Assembly (NCBI GenBank): GCA_030603495.1
Contig: JAUVXR010000005.1
Location: forward strand, 1 to 64,000
Direction of reading: 5' to 3'
Origin: a bacterium
Lineage (GTDB): Bacteria; Armatimonadota; Zipacnadia; Zipacnadales; Zipacnadaceae
DNA length: 64,000 nt
Part shown: piece after piece, positions 51,314 through 60,966 of the stretch
Layout: the number at the start of each line of letters is the position of its first letter
Numbering within the stretch: position 1 is the first letter of the stretch
Made by a program: the position numbers and the translations under genes
The notes under the pieces: model-generated
Database searches by the model: none
What the model was told of the DNA's origin: nothing
What the model saw: only the letters and a program-made list of their open reading frames with translations

Positions 51314-53005
51314 ATGAGCATTCGGCAATCTTACAATTCATTCCCGCGCAGGAGACTGGCCGCCATATATAGCAGGAAAGACAGAGTGCTCTACTCCACC
51401 ACACTACCCCACGGCGGCCGGTCAGCGCGGGTCATCCCCACAGGTATGACCATGGTTGAGGTCCTGGTGGCTATGACCATCCTGTTGATAGGCATCTGGG
51501 CGCTCGCCACGGGCTTCCCTAAGCTCCTGGGGGTTTTGTCAGTGGAAGAGAAGCGCACCGAGATGGTCAACCTGCTCGAGAGCACTGTCGAGCAGCACAA
51601 GCGTAACGCCCACAACCTGCCCCTGGCCATCCGCGGCGACAGCACCCTGGCAGCTCCTGAGGGTATCCACGCCAACAGCAAGCCCGATGACCCTGACAGC
51701 GGCGATTTCGGCATCACTCCAGCTAACTCCCGCGACGACATAGTAGAGATCATTGGTGAAAGCTTCGTCGTCCCCGCGCCCGGCCCCACAGCTCCCTATC
51801 CGGTGCACATTTTCCAGCAGGGCCTGGCGGACCCGCCATTTGACGTCGACGATAATGCCGTGACCCAAGTCTATCAGATAGTGCTCTCGCATTCTCTCAA
51901 TCTTCAGGTGACCGAAGATGGTCTAGTTACCTTTGACAATGCGGACTTAGCCGAAATCAGCTATGCCTGGTGGGATGACATCGATCTGCGGACGCATTAC
52001 GTTGATGGGGAAGTGATCGCGCCAAACGGGTACGTGGACGCCAGTAACGTCGACATTACAGGACACCACAGGTTCCATCGGGTGGTCGAGGGCAGCGTCC
52101 ACGGCGTCGGGCGACAGTACTTCACCGTGATAGAGGATGATCCTGTCACACCCGTGAATCCCTTGGCTTTAGGTGAGGTCGTCCAAGATATCACGGGAGC
52201 CGTGCTGCGCTTCCACCCCAACGCTGTGGGTCTCCAGATGCGCGTCAACTACACGCTGCGCCTGGAGCCCCAGCGCTATGACCGGCGGGCTCTGCTGATG
52301 ACCGAAGAGCACCGTATTATCTCCGCCCCGCAGACCATCCAACTAATCAGCAGCCACATTGACGACGAGCTGGCCCTGCCCCTGGACCTGGGTGGGGACG
52401 AGACTTCCGTGTTTGCAGTCGATATAAACACCGGCGAAACATACTGGGAGGGCTACGACATAGCAGAATTCGAGGACGATGAGGCTGCCCACGGCATAGT
52501 CCACATTGATGCGTCTGGGGCCATCGGCCACGATTTGCGCTTCTACTACGCTACTACCGACCAGGACCTTGTCACGCTCCAGAAGGCGCCGGCGGTTTTT
52601 GTGGACCGGATTGTCGTGGCAGCGGCCAGTGTCGGCGACCTGCTATACCGCAGCTACCTACGTGATGACAGAATCGACGGCTCGGACATTACCGATTTGT
52701 GGTTCGAGCCGTGCAATGCCGGGCATACGGTAGCCGTGGATTACACTTACCTTTACGGGCCTGATGCTGAGAAGAGAACTGTGCGCGGCGAGATGCACAC
52801 CATAAATACCGAGCCGTATGATATCACCGTAGCGAGCATTGACTATGATGATGTCCATGGCATCACGCTGGACTACGATAATGTCCAGGAAATAATCGCC
52901 GTGCGGGGGATGTCGCTGAAGGCCCGGGCCTGGTGGCGGACGCCCAACGGCCGGCTGGTCACTCTGGATGTGGATACTGTCCTGGCCCTGACGCCCATAT
53001 ACTAG
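51314..53005 (+). CDS. large PilV-like prepilin-type protein
   Basis: The 563-aa protein has a prepilin segment TGMTMVEVLVAMTILLIGIWALATGFPKLLGVLSVEEKRTEMVNLLE with Glu5 conserved, located about 44 residues in. A leader of that length is unusual; internal starts may shorten it (ATG at about 51446 gives the cleaved form almost directly). The extracellular part (over 450 residues) is beta-rich and contains no recognisable enzyme motif. It is much larger than classic PilV (about 180 aa), suggesting an adhesive tip or a specialised minor pilin. Confidence 0.75.
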   Translation: MSIRQSYNSFPRRRLAAIYSRKDRVLYSTTLPHGGRSARVIPTGMTMVEVLVAMTILLIGIWALATGFPKLLGVLSVEEKRTEMVNLLESTVEQHKRNAHNLPLAIRGDSTLAAPEGIHANSKPDDPDSGDFGITPANSRDDIVEIIGESFVVPAPGPTAPYPVHIFQQGLADPPFDVDDNAVTQVYQIVLSHSLNLQVTEDGLVTFDNADLAEISYAWWDDIDLRTHYVDGEVIAPNGYVDASNVDITGHHRFHRVVEGSVHGVGRQYFTVIEDDPVTPVNPLALGEVVQDITGAVLRFHPNAVGLQMRVNYTLRLEPQRYDRRALLMTEEHRIISAPQTIQLISSHIDDELALPLDLGGDETSVFAVDINTGETYWEGYDIAEFEDDEAAHGIVHIDASGAIGHDLRFYYATTDQDLVTLQKAPAVFVDRIVVAAASVGDLLYRSYLRDDRIDGSDITDLWFEPCNAGHTVAVDYTYLYGPDAEKRTVRGEMHTINTEPYDITVASIDYDDVHGITLDYDNVQEIIAVRGMSLKARAWWRTPNGRLVTLDVDTVLALTPIY

Positions 53006-53092
53006 AGGCAGTCTGGGTATACTGAAATTGACAAAGGCAAACCTATAAGAGCAACATTCTTACCCAGGTAGTAAGACGGTGGAGCAATATTG

Positions 53093-53944
53093 ATGATTCG
53101 TATCAGGCCGGAAAAGACAACCGGATTCACGCTCATTGAGCTGTTGGTGGTTATCGGGATAATGGTGATCCTGATAGGCCTCCTCGTCCCGGCTACCCGC
53201 TCGCTGACGCGGGCCAATCGCGTCCAGACGTGCAGTATCAGGCTTCAGCAGATCGGCGTCGCTCTCAAGGCCTACCACCTGGACTACAAGGCGGTCCCGC
53301 CCGTCTACATCCTGGAGACCGGCAGTGGCTGGGATGACGAATTAACCGACCCAACTGACCCAGGCGACGAGATTGACAACGCCAGCACCGAACCGGCCAA
53401 TAACGGTCTGCATATCCTGTTCGAAACCGAATACCTGCACAACCGGCAGGCGCTGCACTGCCCTCTGGATAAAGCTTATTCGGACCCGAACGAGGCGGAG
53501 TACTACGCGGCCTACGCAACTCTGGACGAGGCAGCGAAGTACGATTACGAGATAAACCTGTACAAGTATATGCCCTGCCGGACGTGGGAGCTCTGGACGG
53601 ACGACAGCTCACGCAACCCGCGCCAGCTCGCGCCCAGCGTCGAGCCGGTATGGATATACGACGAAGTCATCGATGACTACCGGTGGGCGTGGGCGCCGGT
53701 AGCGGTGATAGACAACCAGTCGGTAGGCTGGTACCCCGACGACACGACCGTGGTAACCTGGTGTAGTCTGCACGTGAAGGAGTTCGTTCGCGAAGGCGAA
53801 GGAATGTACCAGGTCCTGTTCTGGGATGGGTCGGCAAAGGTCATCCCGGCCCGACTGTTGACGGATGAAACAGACGCAAGTGGCGATCCGCTGCTACCAG
53901 ATGCCGCCTGGAAAGTACACCCAGACGATACCTTACCAGACTAG
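53093..53944 (+). CDS. prepilin-like protein (H-X9-DG/DUF1559-type)
   Basis: The 284-aa pseudopilin has TTGFTLIELLVVIGIMVILIGLLVPATRSLTRANRVQTCSIRLQQIGVALKAYHLDYKAVPP, a CPLDKAYSD segment, and the C-terminal FWDGSAKVIPARLL element common to the H-X9-DG group. ATG 53093 follows GGAG; the track begins one codon earlier at a TTG. It ends 5 bp before the next prepilin gene, so they are co-translated. Confidence 0.87.
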   Translation: MIRIRPEKTTGFTLIELLVVIGIMVILIGLLVPATRSLTRANRVQTCSIRLQQIGVALKAYHLDYKAVPPVYILETGSGWDDELTDPTDPGDEIDNASTEPANNGLHILFETEYLHNRQALHCPLDKAYSDPNEAEYYAAYATLDEAAKYDYEINLYKYMPCRTWELWTDDSSRNPRQLAPSVEPVWIYDEVIDDYRWAWAPVAVIDNQSVGWYPDDTTVVTWCSLHVKEFVREGEGMYQVLFWDGSAKVIPARLLTDETDASGDPLLPDAAWKVHPDDTLPD

Positions 53945-53948
53945 CGCT

Positions 53949-56237
53949 ATGAAAAAGACATCTATTCGGACAGAAATCAGGCACAGGCTGGGCCTCGCTT
54001 CCCCTGGGGGCTTCACCCTCATCGAGGTCCTGGTAGTGATGGCGATAATGGTCATCCTGTTCGCCATGCTGTTCGTGCCGATCAGCAGTTCCATTGATAT
54101 GGTCCGGGAGGGACGGCTGCGCGAGGACATGCGCTCTCGGCTGCAGACTGCCATGGAACAGATTGGCCGGGAACTGGCCGATGCTCAGGCCATATACCTG
54201 CCCGATGTCGTTGCGCTGCCTGGCGTTGATGGCAAGATCGGCCCCGATGGTGGTAGGAACGATGACGAGTACCTGATCATCTACTCCAACATCACCTTCT
54301 TCAATAGCAGCGGCGATACCGTACGCTATGCGGTGCTGCCAGTGGATAACGATCCTCAGATTGTTGATGTTGTCATCGGTCTCGCAACCTGGCAGCAGTA
54401 CCTGGCCCCAGAGCCTGATATTGATCACCCCTTCGTCTTGTACCGACTTGAGGGGACCATGGCGAAGATAGACACAGACGGCGATGGCAAACGCGACAGT
54501 AATTACTTCGGGGAATGGCACGATGATACCAACAACAACGGTCTACCTGATCCTGGCGAGTTCACCATCGGTTACTGGACCTCGCGCAACGCCCTGACGC
54601 CAACGCGGGGGACTGATATCCCGGTCACCGAGACCGTGATTGTGGACCCAACTGGCAATGGCTACGTCCAGTTTGCTGACGGCTACGTGAATTCGGGGAA
54701 GGAGAACTTCCCGGACCGTGAAGCCGCGGGAACCTGGTCCGACGAGGCCTACCTCGTCCCCATTCATGGAGGCATCGAGTTTGGTCCGCGGCGCATCGAG
54801 AACGAGCGGCTGTCAGACCTGGGCAACCGTGATCAGACCACCTTGACCGCCAAGTACGGTAACTGGGCGGGGCTGCAAGACTCTGCATCCTATTCTATTG
54901 CCGACGCCACGTGGGATCCGACTGCCGCTTACACGCCATTTCCACTCCTGGTCAACTCTTCGGAGCTGCGCCCCCGGATTGTGGTACGGCGCTGGGACGA
55001 TGGCACCGATAGCGACGGACACAGCGACAGGTACCGGGTCATCCTGGATACCGATACCCTCGAACCGGGCGACCCCGCGGATCAGCCGGACATTGACTAT
55101 TGTGCCACACTGCCTTACGTTGACGTCACTGGCAGCACAACCGTAGACCACAATATGTATGGCCTCACCTGGGACTCGCGGGGGGGCACGGTGTCGGTGG
55201 CGAGCAGCGCCGGGCCAGCCACCATTAGCTTTGTCGTCGACGTCGCGGATATCCCCGACCCACAGGAGATCTGGGATGTATTAGCCACCGATCCCACTGC
55301 CGACGTAACTCCGGATCCGGATCACGAGGTCTACACCGAGCGCATAATCAAAGACGCCACGCTGACGGCGGCCGCCACATTAGGCACCAATACCATAACG
55401 GTAGGCGATGCCAGCATCTTTAGCGTTGGCGAGGAAATCTGCATTACTGAAGCAGATATTGATGGAAATCCGGATCCCGCCGGCGACACCGAACTCAAGA
55501 CCATTACCAATATCAATACCGGCACTAATGTGATTACTCTTAGTGCGACTTTGGACAACGACTACGCCATTGGCGACTGGGTGCAGGTTGCGATCAGAGA
55601 TGATACCACTGGACCCACCTTCCGCAAGGCCTATTCGACCTATGAGATCGCACCGCACCTGGTAACCATCGACACCGATGACGTCTACGACAAGATGGTT
55701 GTTCCGGACTCCGTCCGCGTCTGGGTCACCGCACATAACGGCACCAACCGCAGCACACTGGAGTACACGCGGGTGGCGTTCGACGAGGATGAGCTTGCCA
55801 ACATCGCGCCCGGGCAGTTCGCTATCGAGGCTGCCGGTCCTCTTGCACCAGGCGAGGTTGACTATCGCATCGTCAAGATTCACTTCGGCAACGGGGAGCT
55901 GGGTACGGATCTTATCCGCGCGGTGCCGCCCAGTCCGGACGACCATAGCACTTACGGTGCACCGGCCGATTGGGACGATGTGCCCAGTGACCTGACCGAG
56001 TTCAAGATCGTCATCGCCTACAAGGTCCGGCGCAACTTCAGCACCGCCGACATTGATGCGAATGACTACATTGACGTCAGCTACTCGACACAGGCTATCT
56101 ACAATGTAAGCCTGCGACTACAACCTTGGCGCGACTACGAAGACGACGACCTCAACAACATCTGGAAGCCTATGGATGTGACCAAGGGTATCCAACTTCA
56201 CAGTCAAGTCCCGATACGCAATATTGAACGTTACTAG
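53949..56237 (+). CDS. large PulJ/PilW-like prepilin-type protein
   Basis: The protein (762 aa from ATG 53949) has a prepilin signal SPGGFTLIEVLVVMAIMVILFAMLFVPISSSIDMVREGRLREDMRSRLQTAMEQIGRELADAQAIYLP. The helix after the transmembrane segment matches the PulJ/PilW pattern (aligned QTAMEQIGRELADA). The remaining 650 or so residues are beta-rich, Asp-rich, and include DTDGDGKRDSNYFGEWHDDTNNNGLPDPGEFTIGYW, a calcium-binding type DxDxDG/dockerin-like loop. Giant size for a minor pilin; likely exposed and adhesive. Confidence 0.82.
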   Translation: MKKTSIRTEIRHRLGLASPGGFTLIEVLVVMAIMVILFAMLFVPISSSIDMVREGRLREDMRSRLQTAMEQIGRELADAQAIYLPDVVALPGVDGKIGPDGGRNDDEYLIIYSNITFFNSSGDTVRYAVLPVDNDPQIVDVVIGLATWQQYLAPEPDIDHPFVLYRLEGTMAKIDTDGDGKRDSNYFGEWHDDTNNNGLPDPGEFTIGYWTSRNALTPTRGTDIPVTETVIVDPTGNGYVQFADGYVNSGKENFPDREAAGTWSDEAYLVPIHGGIEFGPRRIENERLSDLGNRDQTTLTAKYGNWAGLQDSASYSIADATWDPTAAYTPFPLLVNSSELRPRIVVRRWDDGTDSDGHSDRYRVILDTDTLEPGDPADQPDIDYCATLPYVDVTGSTTVDHNMYGLTWDSRGGTVSVASSAGPATISFVVDVADIPDPQEIWDVLATDPTADVTPDPDHEVYTERIIKDATLTAAATLGTNTITVGDASIFSVGEEICITEADIDGNPDPAGDTELKTITNINTGTNVITLSATLDNDYAIGDWVQVAIRDDTTGPTFRKAYSTYEIAPHLVTIDTDDVYDKMVVPDSVRVWVTAHNGTNRSTLEYTRVAFDEDELANIAPGQFAIEAAGPLAPGEVDYRIVKIHFGNGELGTDLIRAVPPSPDDHSTYGAPADWDDVPSDLTEFKIVIAYKVRRNFSTADIDANDYIDVSYSTQAIYNVSLRLQPWRDYEDDDLNNIWKPMDVTKGIQLHSQVPIRNIERY

Positions 56238-56276
56238 CCATTATCTGTGTGAGTTTCGGCCCCGGAGGCGAAGCTG

Positions 56277-59200
56277 ATGGGTAGACCGCTAAAAACAAGT
56301 GACAACAACGGTCAGGCCCTGCTGCTGGCAGTGCTGATTATGATGGCCATCCTGTTGACCGGTACACTGTTTGTGGCAGTGGTCAATTACAGCCAGCGAA
56401 CGTCGAGCCGAGAGAGCGAACTGGTCAAGGCCCAGGGGCTGGCCGAAGCCGGCATCCGCTACGCCAACTACATGCTGCAGTTCAGCGCCGAGGGCCTGGA
56501 CTGGCGCCCCCCCAATCCCCCCCGCGAGTATACGAAAGGCTCCCCAGACAGCGGCTTTTACGACTACTACAGCGACCAGGAGACTGCCCACAAGTGGTCA
56601 CCGTTGGTAGACGTGGGGCCTGATGATGCGCCCGGTGGCGGCGATGACTACTTTAGGCGCTTTGGCTTCACCCGCTATCCCAACATATTGAGCGGCAGTG
56701 AAGATAGCCTTGATATTCAGGGTGGACACTTCCTGCTGCGGGTAACCTACGACCCCGACCCGCCCTACGAGAAGGACGACGCGAAGAGCCCTAAGCCGCT
56801 CAGCCAGCACATCAGGATCGAGTCAGTCGGCGTGGTGGATGCCGGGGGCTTCGTCTTCCGCAGGCTGGAGGCATATAAGCCCGTCGTGCTCACCGACTAC
56901 CTGCTGTTCGTAACGGATAGGAGCGCTCGTGGCTATCCGACCATCCTGGGCTTCCAGCCGAATATGGACATGGACAAGGACGGGAGCCTGGGCGTCGGCG
57001 ATTTCTTCAGCCCTGAGTTCGCTGGTTCAATTTCCACATATACCTACAACGGCCCGATGCGCTTCAATACCGATGTGCAGTTCATCGGCGCGAATGCAAC
57101 TGATACTGCTGATCCGGCGCAGGCTAGCAATAAGATCCTGTTGGTTGACGGGCCGATTGATCCGATTACCGGCCAGCCATATTCCATTCCCCTATGGGGC
57201 GGCTATCTACGCGATGACTACTTCGAACTCCATGGCCAGGTCAGCGACGAGGAGCAGAGCTCCACGGGCAACAAGTGCGCTGCCTTCGATGTTGTCACCG
57301 CCACGAGCGCCAGCCTAGAAGATCTGAACAGTGATCGAATAAGAGAAGATGTTGCCCGGCTGACGCCGCCGGAGCTGTTTGCCAAGGACCCGGCCACGGG
57401 GACGATGCGCTGGTATGCGCTGACCCGCGATGGCGGGGTGGTGGTTACACCGGCAGCGGGTCCCTACAACGGCAGAAGCGTCAACGTCGCCCAACTCGGC
57501 TATATGTGGGATGAGAACATGGTCGGCGGCTACTATCCTCAGATCGCGGGACTGTACATTGACAACAGCGAGGATATCCAGTTTGGGGGCCGCACCAGCC
57601 AATTGATGCAGGACTGGCTGCATAATTTGCCCGGGAATGCTCCTGACACCGGCTGGAACGCCACCGGCGAGGTCTACGACCAGGCTCCGGCCGTGGAGAT
57701 CGAGCTCTTCCCCACCGAGGCGGCGACACTCCTCGACCCCTACGACAGCACGGGCGATGCGACGCCCCAAGCATATGAGCCGGTCACCGACCCGTCGCCG
57801 GCCGCCGCGCTGGACGACCTCTACGATACTGACGGCAAAGAAATCTGGTGGCCGAATCACGTTTACGATTCGGAAAACCCGGGCGAGCCGGGCATTCGCA
57901 TCACTCGCGGAGAGTGGTCTATTGACGACACTGGGGCGATCGACCATGACGATGGAGGCGAGGGCGGCGGCGAATGGCTCTTCGGCGATCCCGTTGATTT
58001 CGACAATGTGGGAACGCCGTTCGGCCGGACGATGTACGTTGACTATCCCGAAGACTATCACGCGGTCATCTTTGCCGAGGGTAATATCCGCATCAAGGGG
58101 CGGCTGCCCCGGCGGAACGTCAACAGCAACAACGACCGGATGTACCATCTAACTGTAGTCTCCGGCGGTACGATATATATTGACGGGCAGATTCTCTCGC
58201 CCCAGGATCAGTACGGGCGGGATTACGACGGCGACCAGCAGGCCGGCGCTACCAGTCCAGTCACCGACGAGTACAACACTTATATCGCTCTGCTGGCCCG
58301 CGACTGCGTTGTGGTTAACCCGACGATGCTGGTGCCACAGTTTACCGACAAACAGGGCGACGTTACTGCCCAGAATGACCCCGACGACTCTCTCGGTATG
58401 CACTGGCAAATGCCGTATAGCCCGATAGACACGCAGAACTACACCCAGAGCCAGTTCTACTTCGGAGCTTCACCAGTGGGAAGCGTCCATCTGACGGCCT
58501 ACCAGGGGCTGGAGGGAGAAGGGGGAGCTACTAGTACGACGCTTGCAGTGGATGCCACTGTAGGTTTGGACCTAATTACCGTTACCGAAGATCTCACCAG
58601 CACTTGGGTGCCCATGGCCCACCAACTGCTGATTATTGATAGAGATGATCCCAGCCAGCAATATGTATACAATTTCACCGAGATCCTGGGCACAACCATT
58701 CGCCTGGCGCCGAATGCGGTTCACCCCTATCCAGCCGGCTCGGAAGTGATAAACCTCACTTTGGGCAAGCCGGCCGTGACGGGCATAAGTCTGAAAGCCT
58801 ACGAGGAGACCGGCGGCTGGCGTGACTATGACTTCGACCCGGGCGGCAGCGGCGAGAACATCTTTGTCTTGACCAGGAAATACCTGGGAACACATTCCGA
58901 TCCGCCCTGGGTCTGGGAGGGCGGCTCCCTCTGGGCTCCCCTACAGGACACCTACTGGCCCTGGTTGCTGGATACTTACATAGACCCCACGGCAGGAATG
59001 ATTAACCAGTTGTCGTTCGTAATGCCAATCAAGACCGATATCGAGGCTGCCAATGGCAATGGCGAGGCGGAGGAATACCTGCTTAAGAGATTCAAGCTCC
59101 TGGAGTATGACGGAGGTGGACAGGTAACGGGTACCATTCACGCCAAGATAAACGCGGTGATGTACGCGGAGCAGGGTTGCTTCTTCGTTATCCCCTGTCG

Positions 59201-59561
59201 CTATTTCCGCATCTCCTCGGATGCTTGGTGGGAGTCAGAGAAGTACCTGCGCTACAACTACGACATCGAGATTCGGGGGGCGATTACTGAGAACTTCCAC
59301 CCGGGGCCAGCAGCGGTGCGCGAGTGGCAGGAGAAATGGGCATACCCAGAAGGCAGTGTCGGCACCGATTGGAATAGCATCCGCTACATCTACGATGAGA
59401 CGCTGCGGGCCGCGCGGCTCCAGGCACCGACAGTGCTAGGCGGCATAGACAACAATATCCGCTCCTCAGACGCCATCTACGGCAGCAGGCCAGCCCGGCT
59501 CGTCAAGCTGCCGCTACTGCCGGCCACACCAGATTTGCTCTACTACGGTGAAGCGCCCTAG
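56277..59561 (+). CDS. very large PilX-like pilus-associated protein
   Basis: The 1094-aa protein has an N-terminal PilX-type segment NNGQALLLAVLIMMAILLTGTLFVAVVNYSQRTSSRESELVKAQGLAEAGIRYANYML. This resembles PilX minor pilins, in which a G/Q-A cleavage and conserved transmembrane helix precede SR..A.YLAEAGI. The extracellular part exceeds 1000 residues, has repeated Asp-rich turns (MDMDKDGSLGVGDFF, a calcium-type loop), and the pattern MYHLTVVSGGTIYIDGQI similar to autotransporter-like or polymorphic beta regions. It ends the pilus operon, 60 bp before a strong terminator. Probably a large adhesin-like tip component (inference). Confidence 0.8.
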   Translation: MGRPLKTSDNNGQALLLAVLIMMAILLTGTLFVAVVNYSQRTSSRESELVKAQGLAEAGIRYANYMLQFSAEGLDWRPPNPPREYTKGSPDSGFYDYYSDQETAHKWSPLVDVGPDDAPGGGDDYFRRFGFTRYPNILSGSEDSLDIQGGHFLLRVTYDPDPPYEKDDAKSPKPLSQHIRIESVGVVDAGGFVFRRLEAYKPVVLTDYLLFVTDRSARGYPTILGFQPNMDMDKDGSLGVGDFFSPEFAGSISTYTYNGPMRFNTDVQFIGANATDTADPAQASNKILLVDGPIDPITGQPYSIPLWGGYLRDDYFELHGQVSDEEQSSTGNKCAAFDVVTATSASLEDLNSDRIREDVARLTPPELFAKDPATGTMRWYALTRDGGVVVTPAAGPYNGRSVNVAQLGYMWDENMVGGYYPQIAGLYIDNSEDIQFGGRTSQLMQDWLHNLPGNAPDTGWNATGEVYDQAPAVEIELFPTEAATLLDPYDSTGDATPQAYEPVTDPSPAAALDDLYDTDGKEIWWPNHVYDSENPGEPGIRITRGEWSIDDTGAIDHDDGGEGGGEWLFGDPVDFDNVGTPFGRTMYVDYPEDYHAVIFAEGNIRIKGRLPRRNVNSNNDRMYHLTVVSGGTIYIDGQILSPQDQYGRDYDGDQQAGATSPVTDEYNTYIALLARDCVVVNPTMLVPQFTDKQGDVTAQNDPDDSLGMHWQMPYSPIDTQNYTQSQFYFGASPVGSVHLTAYQGLEGEGGATSTTLAVDATVGLDLITVTEDLTSTWVPMAHQLLIIDRDDPSQQYVYNFTEILGTTIRLAPNAVHPYPAGSEVINLTLGKPAVTGISLKAYEETGGWRDYDFDPGGSGENIFVLTRKYLGTHSDPPWVWEGGSLWAPLQDTYWPWLLDTYIDPTAGMINQLSFVMPIKTDIEAANGNGEAEEYLLKRFKLLEYDGGGQVTGTIHAKINAVMYAEQGCFFVIPCRYFRISSDAWWESEKYLRYNYDIEIRGAITENFHPGPAAVREWQEKWAYPEGSVGTDWNSIRYIYDETLRAARLQAPTVLGGIDNNIRSSDAIYGSRPARLVKLPLLPATPDLLYYGEAP

Positions 59562-59602
59562 TATCGTCCGGTTTCCGCACAGCAGCGCCGTAGTAGCGGC
59601 AC

Positions 59603-59644
59603 GGGTGGCACCACTGATTCCTACGGTGCCACCCATATCTTTTT
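59603..59644 (+). terminator. strong intrinsic terminator of the pilus cluster
   Basis: Perfect 10-bp stem GGGTGGCACC/GGTGCCACCC with a 12-base loop followed by ATATCTTTTT. Confidence 0.85.
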
Positions 59645-59710
59645 GCGCGCACTTACGTCGGAACAGCACACGTCTGGCTCAGTTATTGCAGTACCCGCAC
59701 GGGGATGTGT

Positions 59711-59739
59711 TTGACAGTCTGGCCCCCGCCCGGTACACT
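59711..59739 (+). promoter_or_regulatory. sigma-70-type promoter of the sat unit
   Basis: TTGACA, 17-bp spacer, TACACT, about 36 bp before the sat start. Confidence 0.7.
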
Positions 59740-59774
59740 CCTGGCATGTATATCTGTACTCGGGAGAGAGCCAA

Positions 59775-60923
59775 ATGAACCAGCCGCACGGCGGAAACGT
59801 GGTTGACCGGACTCTTGACCCCGAAGCCCGCCAGGAGGCGGTTGCGGAGGCTGAAACGCTGCCCCGCCTCGTCATAGACAGCAGCCGGGCAGCGGATATC
59901 CGCAACATTGCCTGCGGCGTCTACAGTCCGTGCACTGGCTTCCTGGGCGAGGATGACCTGGAGGCGGTCGTGACCACCTCGCGCCTGAGCACCCGTATTC
60001 CCTGGACGATTCCTATTATCTGCGACGTATCCGAGGCCGGCCTTTACGAAGTCGGTGCTACCGTGGCCCTCTACACGGAAGACCGGCCCCAGCCGCTAGC
60101 GCTGCTGCACCTGGAAGAGATCTACGAATGGGATAAGGCCCGCACTGTGCAGGCAGTCTTCGGCACCGTTGACGGCGGCCACCCGGGAGTAGCGCGGATG
60201 ATGGCCCGGGGCGACTACCTGCTGGCCGGACCAATTGATCTGATTGACGACGACCGGGGCCCTTTTGCCGCCATCAACCTGCGCCCGGCCCAGACCCGAA
60301 AAATATTCGCCGAGCGAGGCTGGCAAACAATCGCCGCATTCCAGACGCGCAACGTCCCTCACGCGGGGCACGAGCACATCCAGAAGAGCGTCCTGCGGAT
60401 GGTTGGCGGGTTGCTGATACAGCCAGTGATCGGCCACAAGAAGCCGGGCGACTTTACCGACGAGGCCATCGTGGCGGCATACCAGACACTTGTCGAGAAC
60501 TACTTTCCTCCGGGCCGGGTGCTCTTGAGCGTACTGCCGACCGACATGCACTACGCCGGGCCCAACGAGGCGATTCACCACGCCATTATGCGCAAGAACT
60601 TCGGCTGCACGCACATGATTGTCGGGCGCGACCATGCCGGCGTGGGCAGCTACTATAGACCGGAAGAGGCCATCGCGCGGTTCGCCGATTTTCCCGACCT
60701 GGGGATCGCACCGCTACCCATGCGGGAGGAATTGTGGTTCTGCCGACGATGCCGGGGCATCGTCTCCGCACGCACCTGCTCTCACCCACCCGACGACCGC
60801 ATCGAGTTTAGTGGCACGACCATTCGCCAGATGATCCAGGAGGGCACTGCCCCACCCGCGGAAATAATGCGCCCGGAAGTGTACGACGCTGTGCAGAGCG
60901 TATCGCACATCTTCGTCTCATAG
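59775..60923 (+). CDS. sat: sulfate adenylyltransferase
   Basis: Forms adenosine 5'-phosphosulfate from sulfate and ATP (or the reverse). The 382-aa homo-oligomeric-type ATP sulfurylase has the ATP/sulfate loop AFQTRNVPHAGHEHIQKSVLRM, DMHYAGPNEAIHHAIMRKNFGCTHMIVGRDHAGVGSYY and FCRRCRGIVSARTCSH, a Cys/His cluster that binds zinc in thermophilic homologues. FSGTTIRQMIQEGTAPPAEIMRPEV closes it. QTRNV replaces the commoner QTRNP, a known variant. No aprAB or cysC is present in the window, so assimilatory or dissimilatory role is open. Confidence 0.95.
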   Translation: MNQPHGGNVVDRTLDPEARQEAVAEAETLPRLVIDSSRAADIRNIACGVYSPCTGFLGEDDLEAVVTTSRLSTRIPWTIPIICDVSEAGLYEVGATVALYTEDRPQPLALLHLEEIYEWDKARTVQAVFGTVDGGHPGVARMMARGDYLLAGPIDLIDDDRGPFAAINLRPAQTRKIFAERGWQTIAAFQTRNVPHAGHEHIQKSVLRMVGGLLIQPVIGHKKPGDFTDEAIVAAYQTLVENYFPPGRVLLSVLPTDMHYAGPNEAIHHAIMRKNFGCTHMIVGRDHAGVGSYYRPEEAIARFADFPDLGIAPLPMREELWFCRRCRGIVSARTCSHPPDDRIEFSGTTIRQMIQEGTAPPAEIMRPEVYDAVQSVSHIFVS

Positions 60924-60966
60924 CTGAATCCAAGCAAGGAGGCTCGAGGCAGCGTCCCACGAGCTG

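Noticed and set aside
57315-58148. 277-aa minus-strand ORF inside the PilX-like gene
   Set aside because: Shadow; no SD, no motif, and the plus frame is continuous for 1094 codons.
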